NCBI GenBank assembly: GCA_001600495.1
Contig: BCKE01000085.1
Span: 67,399 to 115,479 of the forward strand
DNA: 48,081 nucleotides
From: Pilasporangium apinafurcum
Taxonomy: Eukaryota > Oomycota > Peronosporomycetes > Pythiales > Pythiaceae
Direction: 5' to 3'
Shown here: positions 29,576 to 40,875 of the stretch, one piece after another
Layout of the letters: the number at the start of each line of letters is the position of its first letter
Numbering within the stretch: position 1 is the stretch's first letter
Program-made: the position numbers and the translations under genes
The notes under the pieces: generated by a model
Seen by the model: only the letters and a program-made list of their open reading frames with translations
What the model was told of the DNA's origin: nothing
Database searches by the model: none

Positions 29576-31475
29576 TCAGTCATCTGTAGCGGCAACATCT
29601 TTCTCAAAATCTAAAGCTTCGATATATTCTTCAACTTCGAAGCCGGCATCATAGTACCTGAGCGATGAAGTAGGTGGGCTGGGGTCTACACAAAGAATAT
29701 CTGCGCCAAAATTTGTTGCTGCACTCTCGCCGGTATCTGGTGATAGTGGCTGAAGCAACGATGATTTAGCATGAGGAGTAGGCTCCTCCAACGCGCATAA
29801 GAGTGCATGTTCTGCTGCAGTTTGTTCACGCAGCAATAGCGTATCATATGCCAACTCTTCTGCACTTGATAAAATGACTCGATATCAACACTTGACATTG
29901 TTGTGCTTGCTTCGCATATCAACTTGTCTAGCGAAGACAATTCCCAGTTGTTGCCTATCACACGAGCAGAAGGAAATAGTGGCGAAGAACCCTCCAGATC
30001 GTCAACTACAGCATCTAGAGTGCTGGTCGTTGAGAGCAAGAGCGACTTCATCGTGTCATCGTTGCTCGTTTCTAGAGCTCTGGGAAATGGACATCTCATC
30101 TCAGGCTGTACACACTCGTAAGATTGACCTGGTAGTTCCTGCATAGCATCAGATTGCGTGGCTTCATGTTTTACGGTCTGGCTATTGCTCAGTACTACCG
30201 AAGCGTTAGGTTTGTCGAACCTCATACTGGTACCCGACGAAGCTTCGTTGCCTTTTGTAGCTATGGGGTTGACATGAGTTGACTTTAGTGAGTGAAAATC
30301 TAAAGATGTTATCCTCATAATTGCTAATCAGCTCTGCTGAAACTTCAGCACGAATAATTGCATTATCATTGGCATCATCAATCTCAACCTTGGATTGTGT
30401 AGCTACGGGTGCCGTATCCTCATGACCTTCACTTTCACCAGTTACCCCACAATTACATAGATTAAAGGCCAGAACTTGTGGCACTATCGTTCGAGATGGC
30501 CTTAGTCGTCTCTGGCGTATTCATCAACCCTTCAATGACTCTATTCTCATGGTGATCTTTACCTTCACAGTCGGCTGCATTAGCTTCGCCCAGTTGACTG
30601 CTAGAGTCTGCTAATCCCAAATCAGTGTCGATGCAGATTAGCGAGCCTCCACTAGAGTGCAGACGACAAAATGAATTCTCTTCTTCTAAAGAATCAAACA
30701 GCTCCAGATCCTCCTCATCATAGTGGATTGAATCGCGTAATATCGTGCCATTTTTTTCTTTCGACGTATGCATGGTATGGTTTTCGGGACTGCTGCCACT
30801 ACCAAGAGGACCTGCTGCATCAGAACTACTTCCCACTCGATCACTGGATAAGGAAACACCCGGTATTTGCACTGTGCTTCTCTGTACAACCTCATCACGT
30901 GAAGGTACCATTCGTTTAGATCTGTAAGAGCTCATTCTGCTCGTCTGTGGAGGCTGAGGACGCCAAAAAGACGCTTTGGAAGACTGTGCTAAACCTCCAT
31001 ACTCGCTAGCTTGTTTGCACTCAGTCTTGATCAGTTCAGCTTGCAATGCAGCCAACCGTGTTGAGAGCAAATTTTCGCCAATTGGAGCCGATCCACGCCC
31101 TCTTGAAGACGCGGTAGTGCGGAATTTGCGTAGCGATGTGTCTACCGCTGGTAAATAAATACTGTCTTTCAAGGCACGCTTGGCTGCTTCTTTCTGCTGT
31201 TGTTTTTTGGTTGAAGATAACGTTGGTCGTGGGTTGCCTTTGTAGACTTGCTTGACGGGTGTTTGCTTATTACGTGACGCATAAGTGTTGCTCCATGATA
31301 TCGGCATAGTAGAAGCCCAGTCGATGCCTTCAACTAGCTCGTTAATCGTTGTTCGTACAGTAGAGGGATACTGTCTTGGGATATACTGGAATGGAGGAAT
31401 GGAGTCAAATGGTCGAGTTTGGCCACGTTGACTATCAGTGTTGTCGTCGCTCTGAATGGACTTGCCAGTCAGCAA
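29576..31475 (-). CDS. Ser-rich, probably disordered protein (four-exon model, 5' end unresolved)
   Basis: Three frame changes are each resolved by a phase-consistent GT-AG intron. Exons are 31475-30476, 30402-30344, 30282-29924 and 29864-29576 (introns 73, 61 and 59 nt). The product is at least 560 aa, rich in Ser, Thr, Glu and Asp, with basic patches (SSTKKQQQKEAAKRALKDS, SSYRSKRMVPSRD) and no recognised fold. The frame upstream of 31475 is open to a TGA near 31587 but has no ATG. An acceptor-like CAG precedes GGAAGTTACG near 31560, so a first exon is probably missing from this model. The first in-frame Met is near 31307. No function can be given. Confidence 0.5.
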
Positions 31476-31714
31476 TCGCCATCGCCTACAGCTGAATGGC
31501 CGAGTGACGGAATTTGCGTTTGGATTCGCTGAGGATTTGCTATGTCGAACGTAACTTCCCTGTATTGATCACCATACAAAATCCATTACACTATAGTGAT
31601 TTCATAAATAAGGGCCGTCCATGATGAGGATGCCAACCTTCGTGGGGTGCTGCACTTTTGAAGCTTCCGAGATTTGATCTACTTCAACAGAGTTTTAAGC
31701 TTCAACGAGCAAAG

Positions 31715-32280
31715 ATGTTTGATTCTATCCAGCATCTCTCGATGATTATTCAACGTACCGATAGCAACATCACAATCGCTTTCCCGCACGTGCATTGTTT
31801 TGTCCGGCTGAAAAGCAAGAAGTAGCAGGCTTGTGGTTCTTCGGTATCATATTGATAACCTCACTTTTTGTATTTTTAGCCCAAGCCGTTTCTCATACAT
31901 GGAATCACCTATACAATGTACTCACGACCAGAAGCAAGCAACTCGATCAAATCATTTTTATTTGCACATATTAAGCAAACGACGAAGGTGCACGGCGTAG
32001 AACACATGCGAACATTGATTTTTGTAGCTGACTTAGATTTCAGTTCTTAAATAGCTTCAGCTTCTGTCGCATTGTTAGTGCTGACTCGATGGTTAACACA
32101 ATCAATCAAGGAGACTGTCTATGCACCAATATCACCCACAATACAGCATTCATCTTCACAGGAGGATCAACAAAATTCAAAGAAAAAGATAACAAATCGC
32201 TTCGTTGTCTCGTGCACTCGTCGTTCCAACGCAACGTGCCGCCACCGCTTGTACTCTTGGACGCTTTGCTCCCACAATAA
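31715..32280 (+). CDS. Small protein, unrecognised (three-exon model)
   Basis: Proposed exons are 31715-31789, 31880-31987 and 32044-32280, all phase 0, giving 139 aa. The central exon reads PKPFLIHGITYTMYSRPEAS followed by a hydrophobic helix. The last exon is protein-like, with FCRIVSADSMVNTINQGDC, FIFTGGSTKFKEKDNKSLRC and NVPPPLVLLDALLPQ. The intron 31988-32043 has a CTGAC branch-like site and a pyrimidine-rich 3' end, which supports it. The first donor (GTGCAT) is weaker. Composition fits a small globular alpha/beta protein. It is convergent with the surface-protein gene ending at 32368. An alternative is that only the last two exons are right. Confidence 0.45.
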
Positions 32281-32367
32281 CTCGATATGCGTCTCCAAAA
32301 TTATCAAACTGACGAGCCAATTGATTCGTTCAGCAAGCAACAAAGTCTTCAACATGTAGATTCGTAT

Positions 32368-34254
32368 TTAAAACTCATAGTGTTCGCCATCAGAGAGTGT
32401 TCGCCGTTCGCGTGCATCATCATGAACTTGGTCTGCCGACGATATTCTAAACGTATCACTTGGGCGGAAACTCTTATCTTCATCCACTCGGAATGTACCC
32501 GTCGATCGATTAGTCGACTGGAAATCGCTGCTGCTGTAGCCAAAGCTTTCGTCGACACCACGGAACCGAGGTGACTGCAGTGGCGCAGGACGTTGCACCG
32601 TGAAATCTACTGTACCCACCGAGGCGTCGGAGATACGACTTTCATCCAGAGGACGCATTGACTCGTCCGTGTCCCCACGTCCACGCCCGTACGTATCGTA
32701 ATCATTGATCGATGACATGTCTGATGCCCGCTCAAACGTATTCTGGTGGAGCGGATTAAACGGCTTTTGCAGGAAATGCGTATCTGAGTTATAGTCGATC
32801 GAAGTGCCCATGGACGTCTCGCTCTCGTACGAAGCAGGCATTGTGAATGGCTCAACTTCTGGATAATGATTGTCGTAGCCCATATATTCATCATTGGGCT
32901 TCATCATCATGTTGCCACCATTATGCACCGAGGACCCCTTAGATATGTTGGCAGGCACATGGTTGTTTTCGTTTTGGTATGAGCGTTGCATGAGGATCGT
33001 CGCGGGAGACCCAACGCCGCCACTGGCAGCTGGGTGATGATGGTCTCCAAAGAAGTCGCTGGCCTTAGGTGATTGTTGTGTGAACGATCCGGATGACGAC
33101 GCCGTTTTCTGTGGTACACGTTTGCTCACACGCTCGTGGAAACTCAGCGCACTGGCAGTCAACGCCGGCCCTTGACGGTATTCGGAATGATAACGGTAGT
33201 CCGACATGTGTTGTGAGGATGAAGATGGTGGCGGCGGATAGTGATGATCTTTCCACGATGGGTCAGTCGTGTCCGATGTCCAATCCAACTTGGCGTTCTT
33301 CGCGGTGTGTGTGGTCGTGAAGCCGCTATTCCGGAAATGGTCTGTATCCATGGGGTCCCGTTTCTTGCCCTTACAGAACACCACCGCTAGGATCACGACG
33401 ATGACGAACGCCACGCTACCACAGATCAGTCCGATCGTCGCACCGCTAGACAATCCACTGCTGGAGTCACTTGAGTCCTCTGATATCACAGTGGTTGTCA
33501 AGAACGCCATGAAATGATAACTCGAGTTTGCTGGGTTTGTTGGCGGCAAAATGATATGCGCAAAGACGTTAAATTCCCCTGCTGCATTAAATGCGATCCG
33601 TTGCCGGAAACTGGCCGAGTCATCCGTAAAATTCGATGTTTCCTGGTTCGTAATCTTCCGATTCGAGCCCGTGCGGAAGATATCGCACACCGATGTACTT
33701 GAGCATGTGTGGATATTCGCGTGCCCGATCTGCACCGGGTAACTGGTCTTACTGGTTTGGACGGTTGCCTGCAGTGAATCCATGTCGAAATTGTTGTCGT
33801 TCAGGTTCAACGTCGCGGTGAATGCATATTCGACGTCCTGTTTCGGAACGATATCACCCGTCGTGGCCTGGGTGAGCGAAAGTGTCAACGGACATTCCAG
33901 GTCTTTCCCTTCGGCGTGAACATATGTGAAATCCAGGTTCTCCACACTCATACCCTGGTCGAGCCAGTAGCAATAGGTCGTATCCCCATCGTACACATAA
34001 TCTGCATAGATACAATAGAGAGAGAGGGGAAGAAGAGAAAGTATTTTTTAGTCGATTTGTGTGTGTGAGAGAGAGACACCGCTTCTTTCGTTTTTTGGCT
34101 CAAGAATGGAAGCCATCAAACTGACAGACGATCACTCACCATAGAGCTCGAACGTGGTGGCATCGACAACGACCTGCAAATGAGGGAACGCCACGAGTAC
34201 AGCAGCAATAGCAATAGCGGTAGCAGCACATGAGCGGCGAGCGCACAGCGCCAT
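32368..34254 (-). CDS. Type I membrane protein, surface family paralogue 1
   Basis: Two exons on the minus strand, 34254-34140 and 34001-32368, give 582 aa. Exon 1 encodes a signal peptide (MALCARRSCAATAIAIAAVLVAFPH). The ectodomain (about 27-220) begins DYVYDGDTTYCYWLD and carries Cys49, Cys75 (ECPLTLSL), Cys138 and Cys144 (HTCSSTSVCDIF), then the conserved AAGEFNVFAHIILPP. A Ser-rich stalk leads to one membrane segment (225-247, ATIGLICGSVAFVIVVILAVV) and CKGKKRD. The cytoplasmic tail of about 330 residues is Ser/His/Pro/Tyr-rich without a kinase fold. The same layout occurs at 38528-39831 and 46620-48081. The family is not one I recognise. Receptor or adhesion role is inference. Confidence 0.85.
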
Positions 34255-35190
34255 CCTGTCCTACTCTGCTGACGGACTTACTGACTGATTGAGTGAGTGA
34301 ATATGTGATGTGTATGTACTGGCGTGGAGTCCAGTTTGCTTTTATGTGTGAGGAGTGGCAGAGGTCAAGAAAGGAAAAAAAGGAGCAGCCCAGATACTCA
34401 CAAACCCTTTATAAGGAGTAATAGCAGTATTAAAAAGGGTTAAGGATGTGCAAATCGTACCAGGTAATACTGTATATTTTCGAAGCAATAACAATTGGAC
34501 GATTTGATGTCGAGGTTAGGCGTTGTTTGCAAGCTGAAAGAACTGTACGTTATCGATCAAGTTGATATTTATTTGAGATTGAGGTACAAAATGTGGTGAA
34601 AGAAGTTCAAAAGATAAATTTACTTGAACAGGATGGGTGAGCAATAACAGAAAACAATTGTCGTGGCTGTCAATGTCCAACTTCCTTGAACGAAGCTGTT
34701 CTCTGGTCACTGGATCCATCAGATAGGCTTCATGCAATGCATATCGCATTCACTCAAGACTCATCCAGCAACAGTCTGAACATTTGTGTCAAATCAACTG
34801 TTGATTGATGCAATTATATCGCGCAAAGTTGCTACGAGTTTGGCTTCGTTTGACATTAGTCATTTGTAAAGCATTTTGTGAGAGAAAGATAAGGCTGCTT
34901 CGTTGCGCACTAAGCCTACAAATCTATTGAAACAACTTGCCTCAGTAGTCATATGAGATACTAAAAGTACCTCAGGAAAGACCTACCGTTATGCTGTTTG
35001 GGTCCGACTTGATTAATCAAGACTGGACAACCGCGAAGTAACTATCACATTATAATAGAAATACATCCGTATTTAACGTGGGTCACATAATTTTTATCAT
35101 TTGTAGCTGGTAGTCAAAACATGTTCGATTTCTCAACGGCTGGTAGTCAAAAACACTCATCATTGTAGAGAAGGACCAAGATCCATCACG
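34255..35190. other. Gene-poor interval between surface protein and MFS genes
   Basis: A 936-bp interval containing the upstream region of both divergent genes. A short inverted repeat, AACCCTTT (34403-34410) and AAAGGGTT (34434-34441), lies about 150 bp upstream of the surface-protein start. A 77-codon minus-strand frame (34749-34516, ATG start, begins MRYALHEAYLMDPVTREQL) is open. It has protein-like composition but no recognised homology and no spliced partner, so it could be a gene relic. Confidence 0.4.
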
Positions 35191-36546
35191 ATGATGCAAT
35201 GGAAACTCGCACGCCGCTATGCCAGTGTGCTGGCAGGGATCGCTCTGATGGTCTGTGTCGGATCAAACCACTCAATTTCAGCATGGAACGCGCAGCTACA
35301 GTCGCTACTTCATTATTCGCAAGCTGAAATCTCGCTCGTTTGCTCGATGGCATCGTTTGGCGCCTACTTCTCAGTCACATCCGGATTCGTCTTCGACCAT
35401 CTTGGTGCGCACAATAGTGTCTTACTAGGTGGATTTCTTCTTTCCAGCATCTATTTCGGTCTCTATATTGGGATTGTCCAGTTTTCAGCTAGTATGCATG
35501 CAGTACCTGTTGGTGTGGTATTTGCAGTGCTGGGACAAGCCACGAATTTTGGTGTGTTTGCAGCGTTGGGTCCTAACGAAGGACTCTTCGGCGAAGAAAA
35601 CCGAGGCACCGTCATGGCAACGATACTTGCTGCATTCAGTGCTGGTGGGGCACTATTTGCGCTAATTTATGATCGCTTCTTTGATGAAAACGTGCCCGGC
35701 TTCTTTCAGTTCATGGCGGTGTTACTACTGGTGGTATTCATTCTCGCGTGGTTTACTCTATATCGTCCTACCAAAGATGAAAAAGACCATGGCATTGGTT
35801 TGAGCCACAAGCACATACTAGATGATTTCATGCCACCAGAACGAAGTGACAGTTATGAAGCCAACGAGGCAATTTCTTTGCAGCCTACGCCAGCCCAAAC
35901 TGATATCACCGGAAGAGAATTGCTCCACGACACGCGCTTTTGGTTGTTGTTCTTGACCGTGTTTATTCTCGTTGGTTCTGCGCTGTTTGTGATGGCGAAC
36001 ATCGCCTTTATTGTCGAGACGCTGGAAGGACCAATTGAGCAAGTTCCAGAGATGGTGGCACTCTTTTCTATCGGCAACTGCTGTGGGCGGCTCATTGCTG
36101 GAGTCGTTTCAGACTGCGTACTGGAGACTTTTCCACGCGTCTATTTTATCAGTGTGGCATCGGTGCTGGTAGCTGTAATCCACACATTGTTTTTGGTAAT
36201 CGCGCCTGCGTATTTGGTCGTCCCAATTACACTTTCAGGCATTGCAGATGGCATAATGTTTGCTGCGTTCCCTGTGCTCACGCGCGAAACATTTGGCGCG
36301 AAGCACTTTGGCAAGAACTTTGGTATGATGAGTGTCGCCAACGCCATCGGGTTCCCATTATTTTTTAATCCGCTCGGGTCATTTTTCTACAAACTCTCAG
36401 CGTCAGAGACAGTTGATGGAGTTAAGAAATGCATTGGTGCGCAATGCTTCCGTCCCATTTTCCTGCTCGTAATCTGTTTGAGTGCGGTGGCATTGCTTGC
36501 GAGTCTTAAGTTTGCCCGACGCCACCACTACAATGCATTGATTTAA
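35191..36546 (+). CDS. MFS transporter, nodulin-like/NFD4 type, copy 1
   Basis: Intronless, 451 aa, 12 predicted membrane segments in two sixes separated by a polar loop (about 190-235, with RPTKDEKDHGIG and DITGRELLHDTRFWLL). The start of each half carries family marks: GIALMVCVGSNHSISAWNAQL in the first, and GRELLHDTRFWLLF opening the second. PNEGLFGEENRGTVMA and GIMFAAFPVLTRETFG stand where the MFS gate motifs lie. The plant/oomycete nodulin-like group contains transporters of small solutes; the substrate is unknown. Copy 2 starts 112 bp downstream on the same strand and is clearly paralogous. No targeting signal is visible, so plasma or vacuolar membrane cannot be separated. Confidence 0.85.
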   Translation: MMQWKLARRYASVLAGIALMVCVGSNHSISAWNAQLQSLLHYSQAEISLVCSMASFGAYFSVTSGFVFDHLGAHNSVLLGGFLLSSIYFGLYIGIVQFSASMHAVPVGVVFAVLGQATNFGVFAALGPNEGLFGEENRGTVMATILAAFSAGGALFALIYDRFFDENVPGFFQFMAVLLLVVFILAWFTLYRPTKDEKDHGIGLSHKHILDDFMPPERSDSYEANEAISLQPTPAQTDITGRELLHDTRFWLLFLTVFILVGSALFVMANIAFIVETLEGPIEQVPEMVALFSIGNCCGRLIAGVVSDCVLETFPRVYFISVASVLVAVIHTLFLVIAPAYLVVPITLSGIADGIMFAAFPVLTRETFGAKHFGKNFGMMSVANAIGFPLFFNPLGSFFYKLSASETVDGVKKCIGAQCFRPIFLLVICLSAVALLASLKFARRHHYNALI

Positions 36547-36575
36547 AAAGATACAGAAATTTCAATAATTTTTGG

Positions 36576-36611
36576 CCAATAAAAAATCTTATCAAATATA
36601 TTTTATCCAAT
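36576..36611. promoter_or_regulatory. Paired CCAAT boxes before MFS copy 2
   Basis: CCAAT at 36576-36580 and again at 36607-36611, both plus strand, lie 50-85 bp upstream of the 36659 start in an AT-rich 112-bp spacer. This suggests copy 2 has its own promoter. Confidence 0.35.
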
Positions 36612-36658
36612 CATAATGTGTGACTTTATTGACGCGTCAACATCAATTCTGAGGCTGT

Positions 36659-37993
36659 ATGCCATTGAACATGAACAAGATGCCATCAAGGTTGCGCTCT
36701 GTCTTGAGCCTGTTCGCTGGTGTGGTGATCATGATTGGCGTCGGTTCCATCTACGCACTGTCAGCATGGAACGCGCAGCTGAAGGCACAATTACAGTATT
36801 CACAAGCGGGCATTGCGACGGTTTCCTCCATGACAATGCTCGGATCCTACATGTCCTATTTCCCAGGCATTCTCTTCGATCGCCTGGGACCATACAACAG
36901 CATTCTACTGGGTGGTATTGGACTAGCGTGGACCTATTGGGTAATGTTTATGGCGTTGATGTATTACCCAACGCTTGTCACTCCAGTATTACTCGGCTCC
37001 TGTTTGATGCTGGTTGGTGTGCTTAGTGCGTTTTGCATTTTCTCGTCGATCGTGCCGAACGAAGGGCTCTTTGGTGCCGCAAATCGCGGTAAAGTCATGG
37101 CGTTGTTGACATCGGCGTATAGCTGCGGTGGCGCACTGTTTGCGTTTATTTATCATGCAGCGTTTAGTGGTGACGTTGGGGGTTACTTTTGCTTTGTCGG
37201 TGGATTTCTCTTGGTGGTGTGTCTCTTCGGTTGGTGTACATTTGTACAGGCAAAAGACCAACGACGATTGAGTTACGAGATCATCGACGGCAATGCAGGT
37301 GTAGCATTGGATGACAAGACCGAGCTCATCACAGACACTAATGATGTGACAGGCATTGAGTTGCTGACCGATGGTCGTTTTTGGCTACTCTTTGTCCAGG
37401 TGCTGATCGTCATTGGGGCGGGACTCCTTGTGATGTCCAACGTTTCGTTCATTGTGGAATCGCTCAGTGGCCCAATGGACCAAGTTCCGATTATGGTAGC
37501 GTTATTTTCAGCAAGCAACACTATTGGTCGGTTAGCGACAGGAGCGGCATCTGATCATATGCTGCCCTGGTACCCTCGCGCCTACTTCCTTGGATTATCC
37601 GCGTTACTCACGGCAATCACGCATGTCGTATTCCTGACCATTCCGTCGAGCATGCTGGCGATACCTGTGGTCATGGCTGGATTATCAGAAGGGATTATGT
37701 TTGGTTGCTTCCCTGTGATTCTCCGGGAAACGTTTGGCTTAAAGCATTATGGGAAGAACTATGGGCTTCTCAGCCTCGCGAATTGTATCGGCTATCCATT
37801 GATCTACAGTCCATTGTCTTCTTTTGTGTATCAACGCGCAGCTGTAGCAAACGGCGAGAAAAAATGCTTTGGTGACGCCTGCTTTCGACCGATGTTTCTT
37901 TTGGTTATCCTACTGTGTGGGTTTACGCTGATTTGCTGCCTCAAGTTAATTCAAATACAACAGCGACACCTTCGCTACCAACGAATTCCATGA
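36659..37993 (+). CDS. MFS transporter, nodulin-like/NFD4 type, copy 2
   Basis: Intronless, 444 aa, 12 membrane segments. It is collinear with copy 1: GVGSIYALSAWNAQLKAQLQYSQA, PNEGLFGAANRGKVMALL, DVTGIELLTDGRFWLLF, DQVPIMVALFSASNTIGRL and EGIMFGCFPVILRETFGLKHYGKN. The central loop is shorter and has a different acidic sequence (DDKTELITDTND). The C-terminal tail is basic (QIQQRHLRYQRIP). It arose by tandem duplication with copy 1, followed by considerable divergence, so substrate or expression may differ. The ATG at 36659 is used; later in-frame Mets at residues 5 and 8 are alternatives. Confidence 0.85.
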   Translation: MPLNMNKMPSRLRSVLSLFAGVVIMIGVGSIYALSAWNAQLKAQLQYSQAGIATVSSMTMLGSYMSYFPGILFDRLGPYNSILLGGIGLAWTYWVMFMALMYYPTLVTPVLLGSCLMLVGVLSAFCIFSSIVPNEGLFGAANRGKVMALLTSAYSCGGALFAFIYHAAFSGDVGGYFCFVGGFLLVVCLFGWCTFVQAKDQRRLSYEIIDGNAGVALDDKTELITDTNDVTGIELLTDGRFWLLFVQVLIVIGAGLLVMSNVSFIVESLSGPMDQVPIMVALFSASNTIGRLATGAASDHMLPWYPRAYFLGLSALLTAITHVVFLTIPSSMLAIPVVMAGLSEGIMFGCFPVILRETFGLKHYGKNYGLLSLANCIGYPLIYSPLSSFVYQRAAVANGEKKCFGDACFRPMFLLVILLCGFTLICCLKLIQIQQRHLRYQRIP

Positions 37994-38527
37994 TGAATAG
38001 AGGAGAGAAGAAACAAGGCATAAAGCATTGCACAGAAGACCAAGATGGAGGAGCTGGATCCGCATTCATCCATAATTTGACCATGAAAAATTCTATCCTC
38101 TATTATTATTTTTAAAGGGTATATAATATATTCATATTATAATAATATCTTGAAACGACGTAATCGATTTATAAAGGTATTCAATCTCATGTCATTTGTA
38201 ACGATCATAATCATTCGAAAAAGATACATCGGAAGAATTCGAAGAACGACATGCGCGCCATATAACGTTCTGAGATCGTGTGCGAATTACAGCGTACAAA
38301 GCCGTTTCTTCCATGTTTTGCAGCCTAAATGACAGTAGGATGGAGCAGCTCGCTACCTTGTTTCATCCTTCCGATCTTCTTTCTACCATTGCAGAGAGAG
38401 GGGAGGCATACTAACAGAAACGCCCGCATGAGAGGACGCTCGAAGCTAAATTAGCTAGCTTATTTCCCTGTTGGACTGAGTGCACGCATACGGTCTCACA
38501 TAGCGCACTACATACACCAGTCAATCC
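37994..38527. other. AT-rich interval before surface paralogue 2
   Basis: A 534-bp interval. It holds the 3' end of the MFS copy 2 transcript and a very AT-rich patch (about 38098-38150, TATATAATATATTCATATTA) that could be a polyadenylation or low-complexity region. No gene was seen. Confidence 0.5.
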
Positions 38528-39831
38528 ATGATTCCGAGGTGGAAAGCTGCACAGATTCTCCTACTCAGTCTGTGCTTCGGCATCGTGCTCTCACATGCTG
38601 CAACAGATGACCTCGGTATGTCATCGTCTTCGCAATTAATTCTTTTGCTTATCCTGCTCACTGAATCTGATCAATGTGTCTATGCATCAGTATAGATGTC
38701 GACAAGTTTGATGGTGAGACTACCTTCTGCTGGGGTCTGCACGCTAGTGTCTCCAGTAGCGAAGTCACAGAACAGCAACTGTTTGCGAGTGGTTCGAATA
38801 CACAATGTCCATTGTCGCTCGCTTTCGTCCAAGATAACAAGAAATCATACACCGTGAACGAAAAAATACCTTTGATGTGGATGACAACGATGAATGAAAC
38901 CAATAACGCTGTTTTCAGCGCTCGAAACGCTGCCGTCTTCGTCGATTCGACTACTGGTGACCCTGTTTCAACTATTTTTACCAACATCTACGCTTTTAAT
39001 GACGACAAGACATGTAGTTTGTTTGCGAATGACCTCGAGAAACGAAATATCTCGCTGTTACAGGACGGCACGCTCGTTCAATCGAACGGCAAGAATGTGA
39101 CCTTCACCGCCACCGACGTCTCGTTCCAGACAGCAGGCTCCTATTTCCTTATGGCTCACGTTATTTTACCCAGCGCCAAGACCTCCGAACGCTTTGATTT
39201 CGCAGCATTCCTCTCCATCACCATCGAAGACAATGTCGCGCAGGAAGCAACAGAACAACCACAAATCAAGAACGAAAGCTCTTCGTCCGAAAGTAGCGTG
39301 TTGGGGATGTCGGTGCTACAGTTCACGCTCATCGTGGTGTTTGTTGTCGTCACGATCATATGTGTTATCATCATGGTCATCATGATCGTTCAACGTCGGC
39401 GGCAACAATCGAAGTTGAAAAGCACATGTGTAGCGTCTACACGTATCACTGGAGAATCTCAAGGACGATTTTCGGATTGGTGTGACCTCCTCTCTGTCAC
39501 ACAAGAGCGTGACCAGATCGTAGCATCCAGCACAGAGGGCGAAAACAGCAATAATTTGGCAATTTTACGCGCTAGCTGCGCATCTTCGTCCTGTTCATCG
39601 CTCTCACCGCACTATCATAAACGGAAAGTCGCGGATTTCACGAGAGACATCGCGCGGTGGGACCTGCGGCCATCAGCATCGCCAATCACACCGAGTAGTA
39701 GTCTCTTTCTGCGTGATATCTCGCCTATTGATGGCTTTGTGCCATTGGAAACGCTTGGTGACCGCTCTCGAGTCAATGAGGGGCTCCAAGCAGTGTCCAG
39801 TTCCGAGGATGAGCAGGAAATCGATGTTTAA
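38528..39831 (+). CDS. Type I membrane protein, surface family paralogue 2
   Basis: Two exons, 38528-38615 and 38696-39831, give 407 aa. Signal peptide is MIPRWKAAQILLLSLCFGIV to about residue 25. The ectodomain begins DVDKFDGETTFCWGLH (Cys41) and has QCPLSLAF (Cys67), KTCSLFANDLEK (Cys136), NVTFTATDVSFQTAGSYFLM and AHVILPS. The second Cys of the CxxxxxC pair found in the other two paralogues is missing here. One membrane segment lies at 237-261 (FTLIVVFVVVTIICVIIMVIMI), then RRRQQSK. The tail is short, about 145 residues, Ser-rich, ending in acidic SSEDEQEIDV. The acceptor ...CAGTATAG was chosen over an earlier CAG because only it keeps phase. Confidence 0.82.
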
Positions 39832-40875
39832 GCAGTTTTTCACGATCGTTGTTAGTATCTTGAATAATAATATGTGGACCATTCGTGTTTGATTTCATTG
39901 AGGTGGGATATTCAAGTATAAGAAAAGCAGCGTATAATAAATCAGGCTTTAATTTCAATTTGTAAATCATAAAGATGATAGGAATCTGAATACTCGCATG
40001 GCTCTTTCACTCGCTTTACGATCCATCAACCCATTCCACAAAATGCGAAAAGTGATTGAAGATTCGTGGTTTGATCGGTATGATGATCTCTGGCGTGTGG
40101 ATACATGAGCGAAGAGTAGTCGCATGGTGGGTGGTGTAAGAGATCCTTGGGCATTTTATTGATTCCAAAGCAAACCTATCATAGGGATACTGTATCACAC
40201 AATATCATTAAGGCACTTTGAGCTCATCCTTGCGAGAGACCATAACATAATGGTTAGTGTGGCCGTGCCATCACGACGACGATCGAAATGGATTGTTAAG
40301 ATTCACAATCGATACAACAGGTTTTAGTGACAAAACACCATTGCTAAGATTGAGCACAGATGCTAATTTTGAAAGAAGCATGAGTTTTGCCCGATTTCTC
40401 ATCTCTCATTATTCTTCACATGCGGACGAGGAAGAGCGAATCTTACTCCCTCTCCCATCCTCTTCTTTAAAAAAAAACTTGAGCGCTAAGTATCAGATTC
40501 GCGTGGGAATAGCCTGCCAACGCTCATCATAACCGCGTTAAAAATCGCCAGTTCTCTAACCGTAATTTTTTTTAAGAAAAAACATTGTCGAATACTTTTT
40601 ATTGGCTAAAATTTAACCTTCTAGAATATTAGTGGCAGAAAACACGGGCGGTCTCCGTTTGTGGCCCACCGACCCCACACTCCCACACGGAAACACCCGC
40701 TCACAAAAACACTCGACTGCTATTTTAAACGACTGAAGCGGTACGGAAGCAGGGCCGACACTACGTGATCGCTCTCTCGTCGCATTTTATCTATTTCATC
40801 CCCACAATCACTACTACGTGTAGTAGCAACACCAGCTATCGCCTCCTTTTTCTTCCATCTTCTATTACACCCCCC
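39832..40875. other. Gene-poor interval before the six-TM protein gene
   Basis: A 1,044-bp interval. The frame of the downstream gene is open from 40765 but has no ATG until 40876, so 40765-40875 may be a 5' untranslated leader. ATTGG (a CCAAT box on the minus strand) is at 40601-40605. A TTCTAGAA palindrome follows at about 40618-40626, the unit of heat-shock elements but too short to be diagnostic. Short open frames here look random. Confidence 0.45.

Noticed and set aside
40618-40626. Heat-shock element
   Set aside because: Only a single TTCTAGAA palindrome; a functional element needs at least three alternating units.
40765-40875. N-terminal extension of the six-TM protein
   Set aside because: Frame is open but begins at GTG and reads as low-complexity Ser/Thr/Ile; the first ATG is at 40876.
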